A stretch of 64,000 nucleotides of DNA from Akkermansiaceae bacterium (GTDB taxonomy: Bacteria > Verrucomicrobiota > Verrucomicrobiia > Verrucomicrobiales > Akkermansiaceae), in contig JACKPZ010000020.1 of assembly GCA_024233135.1 (NCBI GenBank), positions 12,973 to 76,972 of the forward strand, written 5' to 3'. Position numbers and translations under genes: made by a program. Shown one piece after another: positions 34,801 through 43,266 of the stretch. Each line of letters begins with the position of its first letter. The stretch's first letter is position 1. The notes under the pieces are model-generated. The model was not told the DNA's origin. It saw only the letters and a list, made by a program, of their open reading frames with translations, and did no database searches.

Positions 34801-35670
34801 GGCGGTGTTTGAAAACCTCACAATGAGCGAATCCAGTCGAGCGCTGCCGCCAGCAGGATGAAGTTGAAGTAGACCGTGGCGAGCTTGTCGTAGCGGGTCG
34901 CGATCCGACGCAGGCGCTTGATGCGTTGGAAGAAGTTCTCCACGTGGTGGCGCTTCCGGTAGTAGCCTTTGTGGAACGGTGCCGGCTCGAGGCAACCGGA
35001 GCGCCTCGGAATGCAACTGAAACTGCCGGACCGGCTCGCCGCCTGCCGGATCGCCTTGCTGTCGTATCCCTTGTCACAGACGATCCGCACTCCGCGAACG
35101 CCACCGACAAGATCCGGTCCGATTCTCGCATCGTTCACCTGCCCGGCTGTCAGGATGGCCTTCACCAGCCGCCCCTTGCCATCGACCATCGCATGAAGCT
35201 TGCTATTGGCTCCGCCGCGCGTGTGGCCGATCGCCTGCGCTTCCCTGCCACCACTGCCTCCGTGGGCGTCCTGGTGAACCTTCAGATGGCTCGCATCGAC
35301 AAACCGCAGGACTCCCTGCTGATTCAGGGACAGGACCTCTATCGCCCGGTCCCAAACGCCCCTTTCACACCAGAGCCTCCATCGGGAATACACCGTCTGC
35401 CATGGTCCGAACATCTCGGGCAGTGCCCGCCAGGGGCAACCACTGCGAACGACGTAGATCATCGCCGTCGTCAACATCCTGTGGCAGGAGGGAGGGCGCC
35501 CACCACGCGCTGTACTGTTCACCCTGAGCGGAACCACGGGCTACGTTAATTTTTTTAGCGCCCTCCACAGCGCGTCGGAAATCTGGAAGTAGCTTCGGTG
35601 TCGTTTCATGCCGCACCAACCTAACGGCAAATCCCTGATCATCAAGCGCGAGAGGTTTTCAAACACCGCC
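34801..35670 (-). mobile_element. IS5-family (IS427-like) insertion sequence
   Basis: 870 bases bounded by perfect 19-base inverted repeats, GGCGGTGTTTGAAAACCTC, each flanked outside by TA (34799-34800 and 35671-35672), consistent with a 2-base TA duplication. It carries one transposase frame with an in-frame stop near its start. Confidence 0.9.
34818..35609 (-). pseudogene. IS5-family transposase with an early in-frame stop
   Basis: The frame opens at ATG 35609 (MKRHRSYFQISDALWRALKK), meets TAG at 35541-35543 (codon 23), and continues in the same frame to 34818. The rest has the DUF4096-like region (RSGCPWRALPEMFGPWQTVY) and the DDE acids: Asp in RFVDASHLKVHQDAHG, Asp in IVCDKGYDSKAI, and Glu in HHVENFFQRIKRLRR. 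An alternative start, GTG at 35537, gives a 239-residue protein without the first 24 codons. An A7 run just before the stop could allow slippage, but both parts are in the same frame, so a nonsense mutation is the simpler reading. Whether it is active is unclear. Confidence 0.82.
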
Positions 35671-35751
35671 TAGTTACCAGTGGCACTACTACGAATCTAT
35701 ACACTCTCTTCTGACATGCGAAATTTCACGCAAGTTTTTAAGAATGCCTCG

Positions 35752-37089
35752 TCAGCAGAATTTGTGTGAGCAAGGAGGTTCGGGAAGTTCTCCAAGATTA
35801 TGATAGAGAACAAGTTTGAGCATCTCGAAGGAGCGGTGGCCAAAGCTGCGCGCAAGCGAGACGCGGGCCTTGTGGTTCATGCCCTCGACCATGGCGTTGG
35901 TGTATTGTCGCTTCGCCCGGAAATAGTTGAGGAGAAGATCCTCGTGCCTGCGCAACGTGCGGGCGACTTTCTTCATCGGTTCGATCTTCGAGCGCATGGC
36001 GCGGGTGGTCCACGCCTTGAGGTAGGCCGAAGCCCACGCGGGACTGCGGTAGCGCCAGAAGTTCCGGAAGCTTTCCTTCAACTCCCAGGCCCGCGAGGTC
36101 TGGTTGAGCGAAGCGAGCACGGCCTTGAGTTTCTCGCGCGCCCTGCCGCGCACCTTGGTGCCGCGTTTGAGCAGCAGGAAACGTCCGCCCTTGGCATCCT
36201 TGCGGGCCGCCTTGTCCTGCAGGCGCGACTGCTCGCCGCGGCGCACGGCGTCGAGCGCCTCGTTGAGGTGTTTGGCAACATGGAAGGGATCAAGCACGTT
36301 GAGGGCCGCCCCGCAGCGTTCCCGCACGACCTTGAGGAAGGGTTTCCACATGTCCGAACAGACCACCTTCAGTCCGCCAAGGAAACCGGCGTGGAGTTTT
36401 TCCAACTCGTCGAAACCCTCGCGCAGGGTGGCCTCGGTGCGGCTGCGCCCGATCCAGAGCAGGCGGCGCGAGCCGCGGTCGATCTGATAGACGAGCGTCA
36501 GGAAGTTGAGCGAGGTCTTGCCGCGGCCGTGGTGGAGTTCGTCGATGCCGACGGCGGTGACGCCGGAAAGCTCGCGGTGTTCGAGGCCCCAGGCGACCAC
36601 CCATTCGACCGAGCGGCGCACGGCGTCCCAACTGGCACAGAAGATTTCGGCGGTTTGCTTCCAGGACAGCCGCCTGGCCCAACGGGCGAGGAAGTGCATG
36701 TAGGCGGCGGCGTAGGGGCTCTTGCCACGGCTCCACGGCATGGCCTCGACGGTGGGCCTGCCAGTCAGCGGGCAGACCACGCGGCGCGGCGCGTAGTGGA
36801 GGAACACGGCGATGTTCCAGAGCGGGACGAAGTGCCACCGGCGCTTGGCAAGCACGTCGTGGACGCGGCCGGGCCGGTTGCAACAGGAACAGCGGCGCTT
36901 GCGGCGGGGATCGGCGTCCAGATCGACATCGATGCGCGGGTTGGGTTCATCAAGGCGCTGGCGGACGGATTCCACGACAAAACCGGCAAGGTCTTGCACA
37001 TGTCGGAGCAGTGTTTTAACGGTGAGTTGAATGGCGGTTGCGGGGTTGTTTGTCGTGTTGCAACTCCATCCAACGCCCGTGGCCGCCAT
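35752..37089 (-). CDS. ISL3-family transposase
   Basis: About 445 residues from ATG 37089. The N-terminus (QLTVKTLLRHVQDLAGFVV) leads to a zinc-binding region, CSCCNRPGRVHD and CPLTGRPTVEAMPW. The DDE_Tnp_ISL3 core follows: Asp in VGIDELHHGRGK, Asp in VVCSDMWKPFLKV, FHVAKHLNEALD, and Glu in NAMVEGMNHKARV. All key motifs are present in one open frame, so the protein may be active. The longer frame (to 37143) overlaps a palindrome and is unlikely to be the true start. It lies between the IS5 copy and the AT-rich patch. Confidence 0.9.
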   Translation of the reverse strand: MAATGVGWSCNTTNNPATAIQLTVKTLLRHVQDLAGFVVESVRQRLDEPNPRIDVDLDADPRRKRRCSCCNRPGRVHDVLAKRRWHFVPLWNIAVFLHYAPRRVVCPLTGRPTVEAMPWSRGKSPYAAAYMHFLARWARRLSWKQTAEIFCASWDAVRRSVEWVVAWGLEHRELSGVTAVGIDELHHGRGKTSLNFLTLVYQIDRGSRRLLWIGRSRTEATLREGFDELEKLHAGFLGGLKVVCSDMWKPFLKVVRERCGAALNVLDPFHVAKHLNEALDAVRRGEQSRLQDKAARKDAKGGRFLLLKRGTKVRGRAREKLKAVLASLNQTSRAWELKESFRNFWRYRSPAWASAYLKAWTTRAMRSKIEPMKKVARTLRRHEDLLLNYFRAKRQYTNAMVEGMNHKARVSLARSFGHRSFEMLKLVLYHNLGELPEPPCSHKFC

Positions 37090-37120
37090 TCGCAAGCTCG
37101 CTCGATTCGCAAACCCCGCC

Positions 37121-37141
37121 GGGTTTTGCCGCGCAAAACCC
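37121..37141. repeat. Perfect 9-base-arm palindrome
   Basis: GGGTTTTGC and GCAAAACCC face each other across a 3-base loop, just upstream of the ISL3 transposase start. It could be a regulatory hairpin of the IS. Confidence 0.6.
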
Positions 37142-37173
37142 ATGCCGGCCTCTTCGCGCGGCCCGCAGCCGCA

Positions 37174-37257
37174 GTCAAGCGGGCAGGCGATATAAATGCC
37201 GGACCAGCGTGGTCAGGCCGCAAAAAGTCCGAGTTTTATGCCGCCTGTCCGCTTGAC
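37174..37257. repeat. 84-base long inverted repeat / structured element
   Basis: Arms of 24 bases (37174-37197 and 37234-37257), beginning GTCAAGCGGGCAGGCG and ending CGCCTGTCCGCTTGAC, pair almost completely if G-U pairs are allowed. Inside is a second hairpin, GACCA-GCG-TGGTC. No frame crosses it in a way that would explain it. It could be a MITE-like element, a transposon end or a structured RNA. Confidence 0.7.
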
Positions 37258-37491
37258 GGTGGCGAGGAGCGGGCTTGGAACGCCGCAGCCCGGCCTAACA
37301 TCCACACAGATTCCCCGGAAGAACCATTTAATTTTATTTGTGACTTGAGGAATAAACCTTTGTTTTTCTTTTGGTTTCTTCGTTTCTTTGATTTTAGTGT
37401 ATTCTGTAAAACCAAATGTTTTTTAATGTTTCTTTGTTAATCCATAAAAAACTGTTGGAATACTTAAAATTTTCGTGAGATGCTTGTTACC

Positions 37492-37803
37492 ATGAGTGAT
37501 AATTCTAAAACACCACTTGTTTATTTGAACCCGGCGATGGGGCGTCTTGTTTTCGACGAGGATTCCAACAGCTATTTTGTCTCCCCCTTTTTCTCAATCG
37601 ACCAGGCGGCTGCTTACCTGGGGGTGGGGGTTGCTACTGTCCGCACCTTGGTCCGGGACGGCATGTTGAGCAAGCGACATAGTGGTCAATTTCCGTACCA
37701 CGTCGATGATCTTGCTGATTGCTCCTGCGCTATGAAGTTTACGACCCAGATAACAGACAAAGTTGTCCAACTGACAACCTCTGGTGAAGCTCTTGCCTCT
37801 TGA
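37492..37803 (+). CDS. Small helix-turn-helix protein, excisionase-like
   Basis: 103 residues. Residues about 34-75 (FFSIDQAAAYLGVGVATV, VRDGMLSKRHSGQFPYHVDD) match the winged-helix excisionase/MerR-type HTH_17 fold: a helix with AAxYLGV, a recognition helix, and a wing reaching the xxVDDL position. Such proteins direct recombination of phages and mobile elements or act as small regulators. The GC content (about 48 percent) is far below the host average, so the gene is probably acquired. It is followed 4 bases later by the RuvC-like fragment. The ATG at 37480 is an alternative start. No integrase is visible nearby. Confidence 0.7.
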   Translation: MSDNSKTPLVYLNPAMGRLVFDEDSNSYFVSPFFSIDQAAAYLGVGVATVRTLVRDGMLSKRHSGQFPYHVDDLADCSCAMKFTTQITDKVVQLTTSGEALAS

Positions 37804-37807
37804 TTTT

Positions 37808-38236
37808 ATGAAGATGGACGACGCGGAAAGCAACGGAACTGGAAAAATTTTGGATCTACCACACAAGCGCGACACCCTTCGATGTGGTGTGGGAGGTCTT
37901 GGGGACAGAAAAAAGTCCGAGCCTGTCCTGTATCGGGAAAGGCTCGTGGCTGCCACGGCTCTGAGCAAGCGGGATGACGGGAGGGTTTCCCTTATCGTCC
38001 CGGATGAGGTTTGGAGCCGTGGTTTGCTCACCATCGACCCCGGAGTCCATGGGGGTTACGCATTTACCGGGAAAGATCACGAACTTTACGTCCAACCCTT
38101 CGCTAAAGGGGGGTCTGCCGGGGCTTATCAACTTCTTCGTGAGAAGTTGATTCCAAACAGTGTGGTTGTAGTTGAAGCTGTTGGTCCGTCTGGAGGTATG
38201 TCCTCGGCTGCTAGTGTAGCCCGCCTTACAGATTGA
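37808..38236 (+). pseudogene. RuvC-like (phage-type) Holliday-junction nuclease, 3'-truncated
   Basis: Residues about 73-140 show the RNase H-like fold start of RuvC-type resolvases: LLTIDPGVHGGYAFTG with the first catalytic Asp, and VVVVEAVGPSGGMSSAAS with the catalytic Glu after strand 4, as in phage RuvC-like proteins. The remaining ~60 residues with the last two acids are absent. The coding sequence stops matching where the 79-bp repeat begins (38206), and an IS630 then interrupts that repeat at 38213, giving the present stop at 38234-38236. Composition is AT-rich, like the HTH gene 4 bases upstream. Together they look like the remains of a prophage or mobile element. Confidence 0.62.
38206..38213 (+). 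repeat. 79-bp dispersed repeat, copy A, left 8 bases
   Basis: GGCTGCTA is the start of copy A, separated from its remaining 71 bases (39365-39435) by the IS630 insertion. It is assigned by matching the intact copies at 42406-42484 and 47316-47394. Confidence 0.75.
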
Positions 38237-39362
38237 CCCTTATGAGCGATCTGCTATGTTCTTCGTATGAGAGTTGCTCCGGATGTGGAATTGACTGACA
38301 TCGAGCGTGCCAAACTCGTGCGTATGAGTAAGGCGAGATCAAGTTCGAGTCGTTCCAAGGAGCGCGCGGAAATTATCCTGCTCGCCGCTGAGGGTTTGCA
38401 GAACCATGAGATAGCCCTGCGCCTCGGACAGGACAGGAAGAAGGTGGGTCGCTGGCGTTCGCGTTTCGCCGAAGGCGGGATTGAAGCCATTCTCAAGGAC
38501 AAGACAAGACCGGGACGCATAGCTCCCATCCCGGCCGCCACCAGATCAAGGATCATCAAGCTGACGACAGAGAAGAAGCCCGAAGGCCACACCCACTGGA
38601 GCCGGACGACAATGGCGCGGGAAGTCGGAGTGAGCCCCTCCACAGTCGGGCGGGTTTGGGCGTCAGCCGGTCTCAAGCCCCACCGGATCAAGTCCTTCAA
38701 GCTTTCCAACGACAAGCGTTTCGAGGAGAAACTCGAAGACATCGTCGGGTTGTATCTGAGTCCGCCCGAGCACGCCATCGTTCTGTCCTGTGATGAGAAG
38801 AGCCAGATCCAGGCGCTGGACCGCACGCAGCCAGGGCTGCCGATCAAGAAGGGGCGGTGCGAGACGATGACTCATGACTACAAGCGCAACGGCACCACCT
38901 CGTTGTTCGCGGCTCTCAATGTCGCCAACGGTGAGGTCATCGGCACGTGCATGAAGAAGCACCGGCACCAGGAGTGGATCAAGTTCCTCAACCTGATCGA
39001 CGGGACGACTCCAGGGGACAAGGAGATCCACATCATCTGCGACAACTACGCGACCCACAAACATGCGAAAGTCGTCGCCTGGCTGAAGCGGCATAAGCGC
39101 TTCCATGTTCATTTTACGCCTACCAGCGCATCGTGGCTAAACATGGTCGAGCGGTTCTTCCGCGATCTAACCGTCCAAGGGCTTCGGCGAGGTGCCTTTC
39201 GGGACGTGCCGGAACTCATCGAGGCGATCCAGAACTACCTGACTGCCCACAATGCCAACCCAAAGCCATTCGTTTGGACCGCCTCGGCGTGCGATATTCT
39301 CGAGAAGGTCAAACGCGGCCGGGCGAAACTCAATAAGACCCAGTCTGCTTGACGGACTACAC
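38214..39362 (+). mobile_element. IS630-family element inside a copy of the 79-bp repeat
   Basis: 1,149 bases with terminal inverted repeats starting GTGTAG (16 of 22 end positions match) and flanked by TA on both sides (38212-38213 and 39363-39364), the target duplication of the IS630/Tc1 group. One intact transposase gene is carried. Confidence 0.92.
38267..39352 (+). CDS. IS630-family transposase
   Basis: 361 residues. The N-terminal HTH_29/32 region (LQNHEIALRLGQDRKKVGRW) and second HTH (TMAREVGVSPSTVGRVW) are followed by a DDE_3 core: Asp in VLSCDEKSQIQALDR, Asp in IHIICDNYATHKH, and Glu in SWLNMVERFFRDLT. All motifs are intact in a single frame, and the host element has clean ends, so it may be active. 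It starts at ATG 38267, 53 bases inside the left end. Confidence 0.94.
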   Translation: MRVAPDVELTDIERAKLVRMSKARSSSSRSKERAEIILLAAEGLQNHEIALRLGQDRKKVGRWRSRFAEGGIEAILKDKTRPGRIAPIPAATRSRIIKLTTEKKPEGHTHWSRTTMAREVGVSPSTVGRVWASAGLKPHRIKSFKLSNDKRFEEKLEDIVGLYLSPPEHAIVLSCDEKSQIQALDRTQPGLPIKKGRCETMTHDYKRNGTTSLFAALNVANGEVIGTCMKKHRHQEWIKFLNLIDGTTPGDKEIHIICDNYATHKHAKVVAWLKRHKRFHVHFTPTSASWLNMVERFFRDLTVQGLRRGAFRDVPELIEAIQNYLTAHNANPKPFVWTASACDILEKVKRGRAKLNKTQSA

Positions 39363-39435
39363 TAGGAGGTTGCTTTCTGCGGGAGGCCCCTGAAGGAGCC
39401 ATTGGATCGGACCGGAGGGCGGGGAAATGGGGGTT
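39363..39435 (+). repeat. 79-bp dispersed repeat, copy A, right part
   Basis: It begins TAGGAGGTTGCTTTCTGCGG and ends GGGGAAATGGGGGTT. The TA at 39363-39364 is the duplicated IS630 target; the remaining 71 bases match copies B and C, which lie in the opposite orientation. It lies between the truncated RuvC-like gene and the 3' flank of the DUF5722 gene. Confidence 0.85.
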
Positions 39436-39516
39436 ATTGCGCCAAGCCCCAAGGGCGGGCAACTGCCCGAGGCAGCCGCAAGGACGGGGAAAAGTGATCC
39501 GCAGGGTCGCGGGTGA

Positions 39517-41607
39517 CTATTTTTTCACCTCCCCGCGGAACCGCACCTCGTCCCACCCCCTCACCCCCACCACCTCCAGGTACGGCTGCGCGGCTGCCGC
39601 GAAGCCCTCGGTCCCCAAGGCCCTGTAGAGGTGCCAGATCGGCTTGATGCCGTGTGGATCCTGCTGGTCATCGCCGAATTTCCGTAGTCCCAGTCTCAGG
39701 CCACCCTCGCCGCGATCATCCGCCCATAGGTGATATTGAAACGCGGTGACGGTGTCCAAGGTCGCGATCTTCTCCCACGCGTAGGCCATGCCCGCCGCCT
39801 GATCGCGCAGCGATTTCTCGGAGTAGTCCGGTGAGTTGAGCCCCTGCTCGGTGAGCTGGATCTCGCGCGGCCGGCCCCGGTAGCGCACCCGCTCCTGCCG
39901 CGCCCAAGCGTCGAGCACCTCGATGTTGCGATAGGTCAGATAGGGCGTCGCGAAATCGAAGCTCGCCTGCGAATCCTCCCAAGTCCGCGGATTGAAGATA
40001 TCCTGCGGATAGGGATGGTGTGCGATCGCCCACGGGAAGTCCCCTTCCCGATGGCTGAATGATACCAAGTGTTCCATCAGATCCCGCCCCGCATAACCGC
40101 GGACATCCGCACGGCGGCCCCAGCAATGCTCCAAGGAAATCAGCGGCTTCGAATTCGCATCGTACTGCCGCGCGAGCAGGCAGGCCACACGCATGGATTT
40201 CTGATAGAGATCCATGTAACTGATATCGGTCTTCTGCCCCGCGCTGGCCCAGAAGAAGCCGCTGTTGATCTCGTTGTGCATGATCCAGTGATGCACACGG
40301 CCATATTCTCCATCTGGTCGGCTATAGCGCTCGGTCACAAAGTTCATCGCCGCCGCGTAGGCATTCACCCCGGTCTTGCTAGTGAAGTCCGGCAGTACGA
40401 AGCCCGCGCCCGGATCGGCCTCGGGATGCGCCGCCTCGCGAATCCAAGCGTTCTCAGGCGCGTTGCGGACCGGCGGCAGCAGAACGATCGCGGAAACCAT
40501 CCACCCATTCTCCGCCGCGATCTTCATGTCCCGGTCATAGCGCGTCACCGCAGCATCATCCGCATACCAGGTTCTCCCGGCAAAAACATAGGGTGTGCGG
40601 CCCGGACCGGGCTCGGCGTGCAGCAGTTCGTTCAAAATGAAGTTAAGCGTCACGGACGCGATCCCCAGTTCCTGCATGTCCGAATGGTCGAAGGGGCAAC
40701 CGCCGATGCCTTTCTTCGACCGAGGCGCCGCCGCCGGCAGATTCGCACGCGGAGTCTGCTCCTCCACATAGCGCATCGCCGAGAGCAGCTCAGGCACGCC
40801 ATCCCTCATCCGCACCACGGCCCATCCCGAAAGCAGAGGCTCGCGATCTTCAACGGCCGCCCGCGAGATGCTCACTTTGAAATTCCCTGCATCATCCGCA
40901 TCCAGTCCATGCAGGCTCGCGGGAGTCTTGAGAGCGGTCACATCTTCCCACATCGGCACCTCGGCGAGCTGGCAAGCGCGGCCTGCATTGCCCAGCTTCC
41001 CTTCCACCGTGATCATCCCGGCACTGGCGCTTACCTTCGTGATCTCGGCGGGAAACTCCTTGGAAAAGTAAGCCCTCAGACGCTCTGCATGCGCCGCATC
41101 CGCCTCAAGCCGTGCTGTGCGCGTGGCCGCCAAGCGGACCTCTTGCTCGGTCGCCGCGCGTGCCCGGGGATTTCTCAGCCTTGCCACCACCCCGGGCCCT
41201 TGGCCGAGTGTCAGACGCATCGAAGTCACCGGTCCCTGCGGCTTCTCCAATGTTTCTCTCAGATCTACCGCGAACTCGCCCCAGCCCTCCCGGCGCCCCA
41301 TGTCCACCGTGATCATGTGGGGCACATCGATCGCAGGCCCCACGAAAACCAAGGTCCGGCCCACTCCGGTGGCACTGAAGTATTCCAGCGAGAGCATCGG
41401 CGTGGCCTGCAAATCGAGCGCACTGCCATCCGTCTTGAGAAGCAGGTAAGGATCGGCACCCGTGGTGCGCACTTCCCACTCTCCGTTCCCCAGATCGCTG
41501 AGCTGCAGGTCATTCGTGCTCTGCGGATCAGGAATCAGCCGCAGTTCCCCTGCCGTGAGCAGGGAGGAAAAAAACAAAAGAAACAGGGCGGCGAAAGAGC
41601 GGACCAT
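39517..41607 (-). CDS. DUF5722 secreted TIM-barrel protein, putative glycosidase
   Basis: 696 residues with a signal peptide (ends SSLLTAGE). Residues 20-300 are beta-rich (carbohydrate-binding-like); residues 300-690 match DUF5722. Two motifs, HHWIMHNEINSGFF and EIQLTEQGLNSPDY, resemble the acid/base and nucleophile Glu positions of clan GH-A glycosidases. That enzymatic role is inferred from the motif pattern, not known for the family. WAIAHHPYPQDIFNPR and FQYHLWADDRGEGG are other conserved patches. It lies 42 bases after a 5'-truncated gene on the same strand, so it may have lost its original promoter. The segment with these two genes is bracketed by inverted copies of the 79-bp repeat. 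Confidence 0.78.
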   Translation of the reverse strand: MVRSFAALFLLFFSSLLTAGELRLIPDPQSTNDLQLSDLGNGEWEVRTTGADPYLLLKTDGSALDLQATPMLSLEYFSATGVGRTLVFVGPAIDVPHMITVDMGRREGWGEFAVDLRETLEKPQGPVTSMRLTLGQGPGVVARLRNPRARAATEQEVRLAATRTARLEADAAHAERLRAYFSKEFPAEITKVSASAGMITVEGKLGNAGRACQLAEVPMWEDVTALKTPASLHGLDADDAGNFKVSISRAAVEDREPLLSGWAVVRMRDGVPELLSAMRYVEEQTPRANLPAAAPRSKKGIGGCPFDHSDMQELGIASVTLNFILNELLHAEPGPGRTPYVFAGRTWYADDAAVTRYDRDMKIAAENGWMVSAIVLLPPVRNAPENAWIREAAHPEADPGAGFVLPDFTSKTGVNAYAAAMNFVTERYSRPDGEYGRVHHWIMHNEINSGFFWASAGQKTDISYMDLYQKSMRVACLLARQYDANSKPLISLEHCWGRRADVRGYAGRDLMEHLVSFSHREGDFPWAIAHHPYPQDIFNPRTWEDSQASFDFATPYLTYRNIEVLDAWARQERVRYRGRPREIQLTEQGLNSPDYSEKSLRDQAAGMAYAWEKIATLDTVTAFQYHLWADDRGEGGLRLGLRKFGDDQQDPHGIKPIWHLYRALGTEGFAAAAQPYLEVVGVRGWDEVRFRGEVKK

Positions 41608-41649
41608 GGCGGCCCACCCATACGCGCCCTCTCCCGGAATGTTGCAGCC

Positions 41650-42405
41650 TTAGCGCGGCGTCTCCGCCGTTGGGATGGCTGCCGGAGTGGTGGCGGGCCA
41701 GGACAAGGTCGAGGATGAGGCACCCTCCGAAATTGTCTTGTTCCCCCCGCCCAGCACGAAGGTGATCGGATTGAAGCTCGGTAGCGGCGCGAAGAAAGAG
41801 GCCCCGTCGAAACTGCTTGAGGCCGGCACCGTCTGCGAAAACGTGCCCCCATTCGGCAGGACATACGTGTAGGTCTGCTCGTAGGCACCGCTCGCGCGGA
41901 GGTGGAAGGCGGAGAAGCTGCCATTCCCCCGCATGGTCCCGGAGTTCGTGAGCATGTGACCTTCGGGCACATGGTCGCTCACGAGATCGAAGGACTTCAT
42001 GGTGGATCCCCCGTGGTAGCTCAGGGTCACCCCCTCCATCGGGCTGTATGTGCCCGCGGCGCTCATCGTACCTGTGCAGTCGGCGATGCACCAGAAGCTC
42101 GTATTCTGATAGAGCACCGGTGCCTCCGGATAGATCCGCTCGCCGCGCAGATCCGCGCGGAATTTCACGTTCATCACCATCTTCTCGCTGAGGCTCCCCG
42201 CCTCGTTGAAGTTCCAGGTAAAAGGCACCGTCCACTCCGTGATCGGAACCTCATTACTAAAAGCATCGTAGACGAAGCCCCGGCTCACCACCACCTGCAC
42301 GCTGCCAACCGGCGCCGGATTCGGCACCCGCACGTAAATCCGATCTGCACCCTCCCACCTCAGCACCGGCAGAATTTGCCCGCCCCAGATCACATTCCGC
42401 TGACC
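41650..42405 (-). pseudogene. C-terminal fragment of a secreted protein, cut at the 79-bp repeat
   Basis: About 252 codons of coding-like sequence (NVIWGGQILPVLRWEGADR, VVVSRGFVYDAFSNEVPI, then a Gly/Ser-rich beta domain). The apparent ATG at 42414 lies within the 79-bp repeat, so the true N-terminus is lost. The first 60 residues resemble the edge of an IPT/TIG-type beta-sandwich, but no family can be assigned with confidence. No signal peptide is present. It ends TAETPR 42 bases before the DUF5722 gene on the same strand and was probably co-transcribed with it. Confidence 0.55.
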
Positions 42406-42484
42406 AACCCCCATTTCCCCGCCCTCCGGTCCGATCCAATGGCTCCTTCAGGGGCCTCCCGCAGAAAGCAACCTCCTAGCAGCC
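42406..42484 (-). repeat. 79-bp dispersed repeat, copy B
   Basis: A full copy, inverted relative to copy A. It joins the 5'-truncated secreted protein (left) to the 3'-truncated HMG-CoA reductase (right). It contains a small stem, GGCCCC-TGAA-GGAGCC, with one mismatch. Confidence 0.9.
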
Positions 42485-43185
42485 ACCGGAGTCTGTGTGA
42501 GGATTTCATTGCAGACCGCCTGGGTGGCGATCGTCACCATGTTCTGGCCGGACGCGTCGCCGGTGGTGAACTCGAAGTTGAGATAGACGTGGTTGCCCTC
42601 GACCGTGCAACCGAGGTCCACCAGGCGGCCGTGGGCGGTGGTGCTTTCGGCGATGCGCTTGAAATCGTCGAACCGTTCCACCGCCCAGGCAATGAACCGG
42701 CAGGCGTCGGCGGCGGTTTCGAACACGAATCCCGGCGCGCGGCTCAGGCTTTCGTAAAGCACCAGCGCCGTGCAACCGCCCGCCGCGGTGAGCAGGCGGC
42801 AGCCGCGGTGATAACTCGCCACCAGCGCCGCCTCGGTGGTGGCCAGCGGGATCGGATAGTCGCCCTTGGCCGCCATGCCGTTCACGCGCAGCGGTCCCGC
42901 CAGGCCGATGGGCATCCTCAGCAGCCCGATGGCATTCTCGATGTTGCCCTGATAGAGGGCGATGTCCTCCGGCACGCGGTCGAGCAGGATTTCCCTCAGC
43001 GCGGCATCGCCGCCGATTTCGTCCCACAGCTCGCGGGCCCGGTCCGCGGTGACTTTCGCGCTGCCGCGCGGGACATCGGGCAACGCGCGGGTGTCGGATC
43101 TCAGGCGCTCCGCCACCTGTTCGATTCCCTCGCCGGCGAGCATTCGCGCGACGTGTTCCCGGGTGAGCCCGCATTTGCCGTGCAT
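42485..43185 (-). pseudogene. HMG-CoA reductase, 3'-truncated
   Basis: About 234 residues of a class I-type HMG-CoA reductase from ATG 43185: IENAIGLLRMPIGLAGPLRV, TTEAALVASYHRGCRL, FTTGDASGQNMVTIATQAV. The reductase makes mevalonate from HMG-CoA with NAD(P)H. The coding match ends at VCNEILTQTPVA where the 79-bp repeat begins; the frame then runs into the repeat and stops at 42448. The C-terminal third, with the catalytic Lys/Asp/His region, is missing, so no activity is expected. Nothing nearby belongs to isoprenoid synthesis, so this piece has been moved here or is a broken remnant. Confidence 0.8.
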
Positions 43186-43229
43186 GAACGGAGAATCACG
43201 GGCCGGAGAAATGGCGTCAACTTGGAATC

Positions 43230-43266
43230 CCGCTCCGCATATCCCGCCACAACGCCTGCGCGGTTT
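43230..43266 (+). repeat. 37-bp direct repeat upstream of the Ig-like protein gene
   Basis: It begins CCGCTCCGCATATCC and ends CCTGCGCGGTTT. It matches 46864-46900 with one difference. The two copies flank the gene at 43469-46852. This copy lacks the second arm of the hairpin seen in the other. Confidence 0.8.

Larger units (their letters stand above)
35752..37316 (-). mobile_element. ISL3-family element, approximate boundaries
   Basis: The transposase at 35752-37089 is clear, but the ends are not. The only matching pair seen is GAATTTGTGTG at 35758-35768 and its near-complement CACACAGATTC at 37303-37313. No 8-base target duplication was found. The true element may be shorter, and the hairpins at 37121 and 37174 may or may not belong to it. 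Confidence 0.3.
37090..37491. other. Intergenic: two hairpins followed by an AT-rich tract
   Basis: From 37090 to about 37320 the sequence is GC-rich and holds a 21-base palindrome and an 84-base inverted repeat (separate entries). From about 37320 it changes abruptly to AT-rich sequence with T-runs. This marks the left edge of the phage-like patch. No gene is supported here. Confidence 0.6.

Noticed and set aside
35800..37440. 546-codon open frame on the plus strand over the ISL3 transposase
   Set aside because: Antisense to a transposase with all DDE motifs; no domain in the plus frame.
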